The notes under the pieces were generated by a model. That model did not search any database. It was not told the origin of the DNA and saw only the letters and a program-made list of their open reading frames with translations. Of a stretch of DNA of 64,000 nucleotides, positions 34,590-46,825 are shown piece after piece. This DNA comes from Paramecium sonneborni. Its lineage: Eukaryota > Ciliophora > Oligohymenophorea > Peniculida > Parameciidae. The translations under genes and the position numbers were made by a program. Each line of letters opens with the position of its first letter. The stretch's first letter is position 1. The stretch lies in contig CAJJDN010000053.1 in NCBI GenBank assembly GCA_905182985.1, forward strand, positions 3,761 to 67,760, in the 5' to 3' direction.

Positions 34590-37500
34590 TCAACGATTTA
34601 TTTATCCTTCTTAATTTTCTATTGAACTTAAATTCTAAAAGGATTCATCTTCTTAAACTCTTAACTTTTTTGGTATCCAATATTTATAATAAAATACAGT
34701 CATGGATGAGATTAAGAATACAAAGGCTACAACATAAAATATAATAGCTAATGTCCATCTTAATTTCAAACCTGACTTAAGTTCTCCAAAAGTTATATCA
34801 ACTTATTCACTTGTCCAATTAGCTCCTCTTAATAAAGACATCACTGGTAAAATAGCATAATTATTTGATGGAAAAAGAATATCTTATTTATATTCTACAC
34901 TCACCATAAGATTTAATAATGCTGATAATGCTACTCCAGTATATGGTTCATAAATTACATAAGAATCATCCCAATCACTTGCCCATTATCTCTCACTTAA
35001 ATTATCATATTTATAAACTTCAATCATTTCTTATAATTTAATATCACCATTATAAAAATGAGTTGGACTATTCATTATTGGTGCATTCTAAATTGTAGTC
35101 ATATTCTCTAATCCATCCCATTTATAATTATGATAATCTGGATTTTTATCAAATGTATTTTTATTATTTCTAAATCTATAAGCTGTCAATCCATAAAAAT
35201 CTATTGTTTCATTGTAATCTAAATAAATATTCTTAACAATATCAGTAATTATAGTTCCAATATGTCCCTCAGCTCCCAATTAAGGTTCATAAGAAAATGC
35301 ATCTGTACCTGAATCACAAGCAACTTCTATATTCCATGGATTATATTATTTAAATATTGTTTTATTTCCATCAAAGTAAGGTACTTTTACATTCAAATAA
35401 TTTACTCCATCTATTAAAGCATACTTTCTCACCAATGAAATATTCTTCTTTCCAGTATATACACTTTGTAATTAACTTAATTCACTAGGAATATTTAAAT
35501 TCAATCCAGTTATTACAGTTGATGGATCACCTCCCATTGCTGGATTCATCTCCTTTATTGTAGATGTTAATTATGGCCAATATCCAAAAAGAATCTCATC
35601 TACTGTCCTAGTGTCTGCTAATCCTTCTAATCCCAATTCAACCATAATATATCTTAAATAATGTAGTATTGAATAATCATTGAAAGGTAAAATCTTGTTA
35701 AATGACTTCATATCATCATTTACAAAATGAATAAATGCATTACTGATCATCTATCCATTATATAAACATTCAAAAGATAGTAAATATCTAGATAAGTCAT
35801 AATCCAATTCTTTCTCTGTAAATATGTCTTTGAATTATTCTTAAAACCAACTATATTCAAATTTTTTAAATATTGGATATATATCACCCATTGTTTTACT
35901 TGCTTTATATATTTCATCTATTGGATTCTATGAAATTAATGAATAACCCCATTGTTTAACTCCTATCTCAAGTTTTGTACATTTTTATAATTTACAATCA
36001 TATTTATTCTTCAATTTATTGTTTGCTTCTTTTAATTCTAAACCAAATCCTTCTTCTTCTTCATCACATAATTATATTAACTAAATATTACTCATTCCTG
36101 TTAAATTTTATAATTGTCCCCAATATGTACTCTCTTAATGTTCACAAACATACAATAATTGTCTAATTGATTTCTAATCCCATTTCTTATATTCTTCTAA
36201 ATTACAAAACTTTTCCTTCTAGCTCTCATTAATTTTATCTAAATTTTCCAAAACCTATTCGCATTTTGTAATTTTCTTAATTAGCAAATCTGATAGTATA
36301 TAATCTAATAAATTATTATTCAGATTAGTCGTTTCTCCATAAAGTGCCTAAGACACAATGGTTCCAAGTCCAGCTATTCCTTTAGTTCCATTAATTGACT
36401 TTTAGACACCAAATTCTTCTTCCATATATTTTACATACTCATAAAATACTCTGGAATGATAAATAGAATCAAGTTTGAATCTGTTTTATATTTAGATTAA
36501 ATGATCATCTTTTTTTGTTTTTTCGTATAAATTGCCTTATTCATATAAAAATCTTAAATTTCCTACATGTAATAATAAATGGGGATCTTTATAATATTAA
36601 GGATCTTCAACTGAATAATTCTCATAGTGTCTCAATAATTCTAAAGCCCACTCAGTAGTAAATTTCAAATTTTTATAATTTTCATTTGTTGGTTCTATAA
36701 GTTTTAAAAAGTATTCTTATAATAATATAGATTCAAATTACCTTTATAAAAATAACTGAGTTCAGGGAAACCATGACTTGTAGTATTTCCAGTAATAACA
36801 CTTGGAACTGGAATGGTTCCAGCATCAGGATCATTTGTAATACCTTGTGTTGCCCATTATTTAGCACATAAATATGAATCAAAACATTCTTAAGTTGGAG
36901 ATTTTGTACAAAATAATTATTTAATACTACCTTCTGCTCCTTATATCAAAGGTGCTAATTATTTTTTAATACTATTCATTTAAGATTAAGATATTTAAAA
37001 ATAATTTCTTAAAAATGAATCATCTGTATATTTTTTAACAACTTATACCCAATTTACAAATGCTGTACTATTTGCCATACCATACTCTTTATCGAACCAT
37101 ATTAGATTTTACTTATCTAATGATAAACCATTTAACACTGTCTTTTTGGCTGTATCCTCATTTAAAAAACTAGATATGACTGCCTATGATATCATAGTTG
37201 GATAAAAGAATTTTTTCAATTCAAAATAGAATGAACTGAAAACTTACAATGCCATCACTGCAGGTTCTGTATTTTAAAGTTAATGCCATGCACCTAAGGC
37301 AACAAAATTAGCAAATGTTATCTTTTCATTTATTTTTTCACCCACTGTTTAAATCCAAGCACGGAATGTCACAATATTATCATCATCATTGAATTTATAA
37401 TCTGTAAAATTTTACTTCTCTTAATATGAATATGGTCCCTTCTCAACAAATATAGGCTTTTTCCCTCGAAACATTACGTCATATGGATTTGTAAATTAGA

Positions 37501-37738
37501 AGAAAGTGAAATTCCTCGTTAAGTAAGTATTGGTTTCTCCTGGTATTTGACCCTATTAAGATGATATTTTTATTATCTATACCCATAGTGCGTAATTGTT
37601 TGATGTCATGATTGCTTCATTTTGTGCTTAACTCTTAATTACACTTAGTAAAACAAAAGGCGTTATTATGGCTACTATTAGAAAAGAGACTGTGCAACAT
37701 GTTAATATAGATGCGATTATTTTCCATTTCTTATCCAT
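34590..37738 (-). CDS. CD36/LIMP-2 family membrane protein, about twice usual length
   Basis: 1040 aa with a single 26-nt intron (ending AAG). A cytosolic start (MDKKWK) is followed by an N-terminal membrane helix (IIASILTCCTVSFLIVAII), then CD36 hallmarks: NPYDVMFRGKKPIFVEKGPY and DNIVTFRAW. The C-terminal half has TVDEILFGYW, DFYGLTAYRFRNN, APIMNSPTHFYNGD and VALSALLNLMVSV, then a second membrane helix (WTLAIIFYVVAFVFLISS) and a short tail. The usual CD36 ectodomain is about 400 residues; here a cysteine-containing stretch of roughly 450 residues is inserted between these halves. CD36-type proteins bind lipids or lipoproteins at the plasma membrane or are lysosomal receptors. Many potential N-glycosylation sites are visible. 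Confidence 0.85.
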
Positions 37739-37760
37739 TTATATAAAATAATATTTTCAA

Positions 37761-39391
37761 TCATTCTATAATGATATTTGATTAACATATTTTAGATCAT
37801 ACTTTAATAAAATCTTTAAACCAGAAAATGCTTATTTTAACTCTTCGAATCCCTCTGTCCATTATTTTAATTAGGATGCCCAAAATTCTTTTACCTTTTT
37901 TAAAACTCTTTTGTTATTATTTTGATAAACGATCCTCTAAAAGATTAAATAAAACTACAAGAGGACTGTCATATCTAAATGATTATAAATTCTTTAGTTC
38001 TGATTCCAACTATTTTATCTTTATTTATTCTGTTCCTTAATTTTAAACTACATATATTCTATTTTTTTACTTTGTTCATTCTTTAAAGACTCTATTAATT
38101 TCACTAATTAATTGTTTTCATTTTATAACATTGTTATTTAATTATTTTTCAACTAAATGTCCTTTAAAAATTTCTCATCTCCATTATTATACATACTTTT
38201 ATTCAAATTTATATATTATATCTTAATTTTTTAAAAGTGACAATTAATTCATTAATTAACTAATCTTCCCTTCTTTTTCTTACACTTTATTTTAGCTCTC
38301 CTATTAATGATTCAATAATTCTAATTTTAATTCATTTATTTTATTTTATAATCTCTCTATCTCAACTGATAAATTTGATTACATCTACCTTAAACTAGCG
38401 ATTTCTTTTATCTATTAAGATTCTTTTTCCTTCTAAATATTCAACTGAAAGTTTACTCCCTTAAGATTGTTTTTTAATTCCTCATTCTCTTTGGTAATTT
38501 TATTCAATTCTGATTTATAATCCTTATCATAAACTGAATTCTATATGTTTTAATTTTTTTATTCTATCAATTCATTAATAATCTCATTATTCTATTATTA
38601 TTGTTATTATAATTAATTCTTTAACTCTGAAATTATATGTTCTTTGCTTTATAATTCAAATTTAAACTAATTAATTTCATTAGTTATTTTTCTTTAATTT
38701 TCTTGTTACTATTTTAAATTTTTGTTTAATTAATCAATAGTCGTTTTCAATCTTAATTCTCTTAACAATACTTACGTTGTTTCCTCTTAACACATAGTCA
38801 CATTTTCTATATACAATTGAATATTTTGTCATTAATTAAATATATCGATTATGATTCTTAGTTGATTTCAAAATAAATAAAGTATAACTTAATTTTTTCA
38901 TTAATAAATATTTTTTTGACTTATATTATCTCTTGAGTATAACAATGAGAATTTACATTATATTTGCTCTAATGTTAACTTTAGAGCAAAAACTTCAGAA
39001 TTAATCTAATCATTTCTTTGAGTCGTTTGGTCTAAAATTTGATGCATAGATAATAATTCATTTTACAATTACTATTTAGCTTCATTGACTATAATAATTT
39101 TTGTTCTCTATTATCCATTTATTCTTAAAATTTATTTGCTAAATATATAAAATCTTACTTACCTTTTGCTTGCAATTATTAATTTTATTTGTGCTTTAGT
39201 TCAAGGAGTTCATTTTAACGATTTAATCAAGCCACCAATTCTTTATTTTGTTCAATTAATTATTCAATCTCTTCCTGGGTGTATAATTATAAAAATAAAA
39301 TATACATTTGCCTTAGAAATTTAATTTCTTGTATCTTTGAGTTGTAAAGTATTTGAATCGTAAATAAATTGAGTTTCTTCATTTGAGCCAT
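37761..39391 (-). pseudogene. Coiled-coil protein gene, disrupted
   Basis: From an ATG at 39391 to a TGA at 37761 the sequence encodes coiled coil (EEIEQLIEQNKELVA, LNRQNELLELKHK, ERLQNKINELKLELL, KSFKK), but not in one frame. I see an in-frame TGA where a Gln codon is expected (after ELVA, near 39210), a one-base shift near 39080, a 4-nt tandem GTAT repeat near 38200, a shift near 38000 and an extra A in an A-run near 37900. One intron (GTAAGT...TTTAG, 24 nt) is still recognisable. This many lesions in a gene that otherwise looks ordinary indicates decay; poor sequence quality alone seems unlikely because the adjacent CD36-like and PDE genes are clean over long stretches. Confidence 0.65.
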
Positions 39392-39497
39392 TTTAGATTA
39401 TTGTACCTTAGATTTATTAAATAATAATGTTAATAATAAATATAATTAAAAAAGGGTACAAAATATTATCGTTACTACAACAACTGATATATTTTTA

Positions 39498-42350
39498 TCA
39501 TTTCTAATTTTCCCATTCTTTAAGATTGTCTTCTAGATTTTTTAATGGTACTTCTAAACCTGTTTATAAAACCTATGCTGTTAAATCAAAAGCAGGTTTA
39601 ACAATAAACTATAAATATTGAAATGAATTTTACTTTAATGAATGAAATTTCTTATTTAGCTAATAATTGATTGAAATTAGGAGTTCCTAAAGGTAAGAAA
39701 TGTTAGGTAATAGCTAATGATAATTATTTTTCTTCAGCAACTTAATCTGAAAATTCAGTTGCTATACGATTTGACCATTTTTATGCCAATTTGAAAGTTT
39801 TAGATTGCATAGTTAAATCACAAGTATGTATAATAGCACTTGATAAAAATTTTTTATCTTCTTCCTTTTATATAAATGGTTCATCTGGTAGTTTAGATAA
39901 TTTAAGTTCTAATTGTTTAACAATTTCAAAATGTTTTTTCATATCAGTTCCTAAAATATTTGCAATAGCATATTTTCTAAAAATTAGGAATTAATCTTAG
40001 CTAAGAGAACTTAAAATATTATATTTTTCTTTTTATAGAATTTTGAACATAACTGATGCATGATGATTTTCTAAAACAGATTCATCATTATATCTTAGTG
40101 CTAATTTAGATAATTTTTGACTTTCAAAATGATTATTACGTCCAGTATGATCAATATCATGACATAAAGCAGAAAGTAGAGCAGTAAATTAAATAAATTT
40201 ATCAAAATATTGATTCATGCTTTTACTTTTGATTATATAATAGCAAGCATGAGCAACAGTGAAACCATGATCAAAGTTATGAAAAGGATTTTATCTATAA
40301 GTATATTTTTCTTGTACAATAACAGTGAATTAATAGAATACTTCTTTATTGATTTAATAAAGATCAATGAAATTACACAAATGAAATAAAGCCCATGTAT
40401 ATCTTAATTATTCATTTTTATCTTGAACAACAGTAATATCAAATGAATAATCACTAAGATTAGAAATATCATTTGCATCTAAAGTATAGAGATCAAATTC
40501 TAAATTAGATATAGAAATTACTTTTAATATTAGTAAGTTCTGATTCAATTATATATTATTGACTTCCTTAGACAGGATCTCTCATAACTTTAGAAGATTC
40601 AGCCTTATAATATTCCATCACATAAGAAGATCTTATATCATCAGTAATAGACTAATGATTATAAACTTCTTTAAGAATATCTTTCTCTTTGAGGAGATCA
40701 ATGATTTCCTCATCAGTTAGATTAACCTTAAGATATTCTCTCATCATATTACAGGCTTTGGATAACTTCTCCATTTTTATATTAATCAAAGCAGCTTTAC
40801 TCAACTCTTGCAATTTACTTTCACTAGACAATGAAGCAGATATTCTATGATCATCCTCATATTTCCTTTGATAGAGAATATGGGATACTTTTTTGGTGCA
40901 TTAAAAACTGTATAATAATCAGTGATTTCATCTTCTTCATTTCTTTTAGCAAATAAATCAACATCCACTGCTTTATCACCAAAACATATTTAACAAACAC
41001 TAACAGCACCTTTTGCTGAAGATTTTAATTCTTGCATTTTTTAAATAAGACTTTATTTGTTTACTTATTCTAATTGCAAATCTTCAAGAGTGCCACCCTT
41101 AATTAACATGAAATACCAAGAATCAGGTATACAACAACTCTAATATCTTATATTACCTTCTCCATCTAATTATAAATATAATTTATTTGGAGAATTAACT
41201 TCTAACATCTACTTTAAAAACTCTTCATTCTTTAAATCCTTTAATTGATATGTCAATCTCTACCATAATTATTAAATCTATAATCTTTTTAATTTAATTT
41301 TACATAATCACTGAATGTAATCATATCTATGTTTGGAGATTCTATCTTTATATAATACTTTATTCTTTTATCCAATTTTACTGGTAATATTACATAACCA
41401 TGTTAATCTATAATCAAATCATTCATGTATTGTATTTAGTCTGGCATTTCTATCCAACTATTTATAATTATAATTATTATACCATTAACTAGATAATACT
41501 TCTGTAACTTGCTATCTAATGATTTCTTAACATATTCTCGTTGAATTCTTTATGAACCTTGACTTTATTCCTCTTATTATGCTCACTAAATTTTCTTTGC
41601 TAAATTTTATAGATATAAATCTCACTCATATATTTCTTTTTGAAAATCATAAGCAAGTGAAATAAACTGATCCAATATCAATCTATAATCTGGAAATGCC
41701 TTGAATGGCACATCCTTCACATCGTAAATCAAGTATGAATACTTGTTTTTGTATACATATAATTCATTTGTACCAAATAGATTATCTAATTCACTTCCTT
41801 CCACATTTGTGCTCTCCTTGAATTTCAATAACTTCTGATAAGCATTCTCTATATCCTTTACATGAGTTGACATTCCATTCACTTTCTTGTTAATCTCATA
41901 AATAACTGTAAATGCAGGACTCCCCAATATTAAATCAGCTATTTGCTATAAGAATTCCAAACAGTTTTCAGAAATTAGTTACATATTCATTGTAGAAAAC
42001 AATATCGAATCCAGTTTCTTGAAAAAGTTCTAAGAAATTTTTACCAATTTATACCATGAAATCTTCTATTTTCTTATCTATCTAATAACACAACTATTAT
42101 TGAAGATTCAAATTTGACTTTGTTCTAGTTAGCATCATCTTTCTAAAGTATGATTTATTATTTACCTCACTCTACTCTAATCACTGTAAACAATATTTAG
42201 AAATTAAAACTCTTCTAACATTTTTTACAGATGATGTAATTTACTCAGCTGTCTTAAAGATAAACTGATTGTCTATTTATCTTAAATGATTTGAGTAAGC
42301 AGATCATCTGTTAGACTAAAAGAGTCCACAAATCTCGTAGTTAAATTCAT
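39498..42350 (-). CDS. 3',5'-cyclic nucleotide phosphodiesterase
   Basis: 881 aa with eight introns (22-37 nt; one ends in AAG). The C-terminal 330 residues are a class I PDE catalytic domain: YRQNPFHNFDHGFTVAHA, the HD motif LCHDIDHTGRNNHFE, LENHHASV, IIHTCDLT (metal-binding Asp) and EFSDQVAEE with the conserved Gln-region, ending WENQK. It hydrolyses cAMP or cGMP, which in Paramecium control ciliary beating and swimming. The N-terminal 500 residues contain a region with GSPAFTVIYEINKK and FLSLAYD-like pattern resembling a GAF sensor domain, and a Cys-containing linker; this assignment is weaker. All catalytic histidines and aspartates are present. Confidence 0.88.
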
Positions 42351-42423
42351 TTAATTAAATTATTTATGGGGAAGCCTAAATTTTTTAAAATTAATAAGGA
42401 AACTTAAAAAATATAAAAAATAT
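42351..42423. promoter_or_regulatory. 73-bp divergent region between PDE and Myb genes
   Basis: AT-rich spacer that must serve both divergent genes. An ATG at 42364 precedes the chosen Myb start but its frame closes after 23 codons, so it would act as a short upstream ORF if transcribed. Confidence 0.5.
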
Positions 42424-43935
42424 ATGAAATCATCTGAAAATATGCTTGCTGATGATTTTCATCAAAACTTTCTTTAGTTCTATGCTAAAACAAAGGATAT
42501 TCTCAATGTTAGATTTAATTATATGAGAGAATTGTATAATCTTGGAGTAGATACTTTTCCTGACAATTAAGAAGTCTTTACCATTCAACAAAATAACAAA
42601 TTGAATTTGTAATCTCAGTAAAACAAACTTAAAAAGAACTGGACAGATGATGATAAAAAAGTACTAATATGGCTTGTTGGTAAATGGAGTGCCTCAAATA
42701 AAAGAGACATTAAATCTATAGTATATCAATTAAACTCTATTTTAAGAGCGATGCAGATTGGAATTCCATTGCAAGTATGATGCCAAGAAGGGATGCCTTT
42801 AAATGTAAATAAAAATGGCTATAAATGCTTAAACTTCCCTTACAATAAGCTCCATGGACTCTTCCTGAAGATGAATTATTAAGGTCCATAATTTATGATT
42901 ACTAAAATTAAAACAAAGGAAACAAATGGAGTTAGATTGCTACTACTTTAAATAAAATTAGTGATTCAAATGTACATAGAAATGGCAAATAATGTAGAGA
43001 ACGTTGGAATAATCATCTTAATCCTTTCATAAATCGGTAACATTATTTTCTTAATCTATTACAAGCAATCCTTGGCAATTAACTGAGGATTTAGATTTAC
43101 TATAGTTATCAATCTAAAATGGAAAAAAATGGGCCTTAATTTCAAAAAAACTTAAAATACCTAGAAGTGAGAATAGTGTCAAAAATAGATTCAATTGTCT
43201 ATTAAGAAAAGAAAGAAACTAAAAAGCAGGGTAGGCTATATTAATTATAGAAGGAAAAAAGATGAAGAAGAAAGTGAATCTGAAGAATCTAAGAATTCAA
43301 ATTTTCCATCCGCAGAAGAGTTGAATCACGATGAAATCAAACTCATCCATACTATTATTAAAAAAATAGAGTGGAGAATCCAATAAAGCGAAAACCTCCG
43401 AGAAAATGAATAGAAAGACAGTATTAAAGAAGAACATTTAGACATAATAAAAAAAGTTAAAGTTGAATAAAATTTACCTCTAAAAATGGAATAAAGACCC
43501 TCTCAATCAAATCTAAAAAATTTAGATAAAATAAACTTGTAAGTAAAGGAATGCTAACTGACTGAAGCTGAAATGAGTACTCTTTAACCATGTTTAGTAA
43601 ATAAAGAGAAAAATTAAATATTTTTTGTTTCACCTGAATAATTACATCTTTATTTAAATAAATCAGAAATAAGTTAGCAAAGTACATTTTAGGAAAACAA
43701 CTTATCAAATTAAAATAGTATTGGATCATACTATTATGATCCTAAACTACTTCGTTCATATGTTATGATGCAATAAAATGAATATCCTCAAATATAGAGT
43801 GGAGTATATCAATAAAGATCTATGCTTAATTAAAATATGTTGGGTAATTTCCAGAGTCTAAACAACTACCCTTATTCTTTAGCCATGTCATAATACCCAT
43901 CTCAAGCAAACTTAATGAACCAATTACAAAGATGA
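42424..43935 (+). CDS. Three-repeat Myb (R1R2R3-type) DNA-binding protein
   Basis: 478 aa with introns of 26, 29 (both ending AAG) and 20 nt. After about 80 residues come three SANT/Myb repeats: NWTDDDKKVLIWLVGKW...DWNSIASMMPRRDAFKCKQKW; APWTLPEDELLRSIIYDY...KWSQIATTLN...NGKQCRERWNNHLNP; and NPWQLTEDLDLLQLSIQNGKKWALISKKLKIPRSENSVKNRFNCLLRK. The tryptophan spacing is canonical. The arrangement parallels the animal c-Myb DNA-binding domain. Beyond it lie a Glu/Ser-rich stretch (DEEESESEESK) and a Gln/Asn/Tyr-rich C-terminus that could activate transcription. It is probably a nuclear transcription factor. Confidence 0.88.
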
Positions 43936-43989
43936 TCATATATATATATATATCAAAATCATTTAAACAATTTTATCTAATAATAAAAT

Positions 43990-44890
43990 TCATTTATTTT
44001 GCATTTTGTATAGTTCGTTTTGTCCTAAAAGTTAGTAAGCAGGTTACAAAGGATTAGTTTGTCTCTTAGTTGACATTCCTCTTTATACAGTATCAGCTTA
44101 TGCTCTATAAATATCTTGAGTATTATTTGTCATTTTTAAAGATTCTTTAGGGATTTTCTTAACAGTATCAGATTAGGCTCCAGTTATATCTTAAGTGTAT
44201 AATGATAGACTTTTTAACTTATTCTTTTCTTTGCAATGAAGATAAGGTTGAGATCCATCAACAGGACCTATTATTTCTTCTCCCCATTTATAAAATGGCT
44301 AAAGTGGATTAATTTAACGAATTGAAGTTTTCTTCATTTCTTGATCTTCTGAAGGACGAGTAACATGTCTTATTGGTTTAGGTTTTGAACCTTCTATAAA
44401 AGTGTAAGGATCTACATTTCTAGGATTATATATTTTAATTTTTGGAACAGTTCCTTGTATATCTGAGATATTTAATGTGTCTCTAATAAATTTCATTGGC
44501 TAAAGCACTTCAGCTCCTTAATAAGATGGAATTTTATATGTTGGCTCAACTGGATTTGTTTCTCTATTTGTTTTAAACTTAGCTATTTATGGTCTTGCTC
44601 CCTAAATTTGAATTTATTTTTATACTGCAATATCATCAATATAAAGACTCTCTCTTATAGTCTCGAATTTATTATTCTTTATTGGAATGTCATCAACTTT
44701 ATTAATGAAAGTCTCTTTGTTATAATATGTTTTTTTCGGTAAGTTAGTTGTATATTTATAATCTTAAGTAATCGATCGTAATTTTTATTAATTTCCTTGA
44801 TAGTTTAGTTTACAATATACTGATTGTTTATAAGTACATGAGATCATTTCTTGTAGGGTCAGGCCAATCAAAATGATTTTCGTCTTTCAT
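43990..44890 (-). CDS. Hypothetical protein with internal TQDI repeats
   Basis: 291 aa with one 25-nt intron ending in AAG. It begins FDWPDPTRNDL and is rich in Pro, Lys, Asn and Tyr, without predicted coils or membrane helices. Near the C-terminus a motif repeats: YTQDITGAQSDTVKK and NTQDIYRAQADTVQR, about 25 residues apart. Extended, Pro/Tyr-rich proteins of this kind are common among microtubule inner proteins of cilia, but I cannot name a family, and the resemblance is compositional only. Confidence 0.65.
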
Positions 44891-44973
44891 TTAATATATT
44901 TTAATTTTACTATAATTATTATATGAAATGTAAAATAAAAATTAGACTTGATGGTGGTGTGTAAACAAGAAAG

Positions 44974-45453
44974 ATGTTTGAATTAATTTATTTTTATATT
45001 TTTGGTTGTGTTATGATTGTTTTTTATTAGATTGTCAATTATTGACCTCTAATTATTTATCTACAATAATTTGATTCTAAATACAAACTTGTTAAGACTG
45101 ATTTAAATGATGCTATTAAACTCCATAGCTATTATCTGCTATCTGAACATAATAATAAACAATAAATTACCATTCCTAACTTTATCATTCTTTTGTTACT
45201 ATTTCTCTCTAAACAAGGACTTTCTATTATTTATTTTCTGTTATCTAATTCTTATTAAAAATCAAAGAAGTTTTAATAAGATCCTAAAGATAAAAATCCA
45301 GAACTTTAAAATGGTTATGTTGATGTTTTAGTATTAACATTATATGAAGCCTTTTTCAGATATTCTTATTTTTATAATAAATGCAATTATTTTAACATTT
45401 ATAATTCTTTTTCCTATCTTTACTCAAGATCTTATAAGGATTCTTCATTTTGA
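44974..45453 (+). pseudogene. Small membrane-type ORF with an in-frame TGA
   Basis: From ATG 44974 a hydrophobic start (FELIYFYIFGCVMIVFY) meets TGA at 45043-45045, after which the same frame continues to 45453 with plausible protein: DLNDAIKLHSYYLLSEHNN, DPKDKNPELQNGYVDV and LTLYEAFFRYS. A 63-nt intron (GTCAAT...GTTAAG) could remove the TGA in frame but would be about twice the size of others here. So it is either a gene with a long intron or one disabled by a point mutation. Its end overlaps the WNK gene end by 9 bp. The opposite strand is also open in register, but WNK splicing shows that strand is used only up to 45445. Confidence 0.4.
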
Positions 45454-46782
45454 CAACACTACAATAGTCTGATAATTTACAATATAATCTTTGTAACATT
45501 TTTAAAAAATTTATTCAGTTTCATTTTCAGTTTAAATAATCAGATTTTTTTATCTTAAATCTAATTGTTTATTTTATTTTTGAATACTAATTTCTGAATT
45601 AGTATCAAATTTACTACTACCAATTGTTAACATAATTTTGTTAGATAAATTACATCTAAGAATAGATGAATCTATAAATAATGAATAATTTAATAAATTT
45701 TACTGTCATCTCTTAATTATTAAATGAATTGATCATTGATTGGAACAGGAAGGTTGTCATTATCGGTAATTTAAAGATTAAAATGAGTCTATAACAATTA
45801 AGTCGCAGAAGGCCGTTCTTCTGGAGGTTTTAGGCATCTGGTTTGCAAAAAAAATCAATTTACTCTAAGATAATTGCTTTTATTTTATCATTCAGAATAG
45901 CATCAATCGATTGAGGTTTCTACTATTCAATTACTTTCTTGATCACTTAACCAGTGCCTCCTTTACATTCACAAAATGGTTTTACTCCAGTTACCATTTC
46001 TAATAGGCACATTCCAAAAGCATAAATATCCACCTTTGTATCATAATGTTCCTAGTAGATTTCTGGTGCCATAAATTCTGGAGTACCAAGAACTGAAGTT
46101 GTAAAAGATCCTTATAATCTTAATTTAATAATTATATGTTACTAAATTGAAAGACCTAAATCACCAATCTTTAATTCATTATTATTTGTGTCAATCAAAA
46201 GGTTTTCACATTTCAAATCTCTATGTATTATATTTTATTTGTGTAAATATTCCAAACCAAGTAAAATTTATCTACACCAATTCTTTATAACCTTTAACTT
46301 TGGTCTAGTAATTCTACGTAAATAACTAAGCATAATATTTGTTTTTTACTTTTTCAACGAGCCTCCATTTATGATCTCAGTTATGAAAACAATTTCTTTT
46401 TTTGATTTATTATGCCATGAATATATAAAGTTTATAATATTCTCATGTTTTAGACTACTTAAAATAGAAATCTCTTATCTAACTCTTCTTCGTTCATCTA
46501 ATTGTTAATTAATGCAATATATTTTACTTTCTGGAACACTATTCAATTAAAATACATTCCAAGCCACTTCACAACCACTTTAATTATCATATCCTCTAAA
46601 TACACTTTTGTAAGCTCCTTTACCGATTTCTTCATTATACTAGAAATTAATTTTGATAAAATTACCTTACAAAATCTGCCTGTTGAATCTTGTTCAATAA
46701 TTTGTGATATTTAATCGTCTTCATCACTAAATAAATAATCTTAATCGTCTTGGCTGATGAAGATAATTTGATTATTTTCCAT
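45445..46782 (-). CDS. WNK-family protein kinase
   Basis: 409 aa with introns of 26, 24, 26 (ending CAG) and 32 nt. The domain has WNK features: glycine loop [14 protein letters not shown] with the lysine moved into strand 2, and EVAWNVF lacking the usual strand-3 lysine. Then come [43 protein letters not shown] and [11 protein letters not shown], and [13 protein letters not shown]. WNKs sense chloride and osmotic state and regulate ion cotransporters through SPAK/OSR1 in animals; free-living protists with contractile vacuoles also carry them. About 110 C-terminal residues follow the kinase domain. The last intron was needed to carry the frame to TGA 45445. The domain should be active. Confidence 0.9.
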
Positions 46783-46825
46783 AAACCAAAACTTATAATT
46801 AATTTAATCTTTGAAAAAGTAAAAA
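46783..46825. promoter_or_regulatory. 43-bp divergent region between WNK and WDR47
   Basis: Only 43 bp separates the two start codons, which are read outward. No motif stands out beyond A/T tracts. Confidence 0.5.

Noticed and set aside
44930..45331. Minus-strand open frame antisense to the ORF at 44974
   Set aside because: It mirrors the plus-strand frame codon by codon, lies beyond the WNK stop at 45445 and has no start or intron signals of its own.
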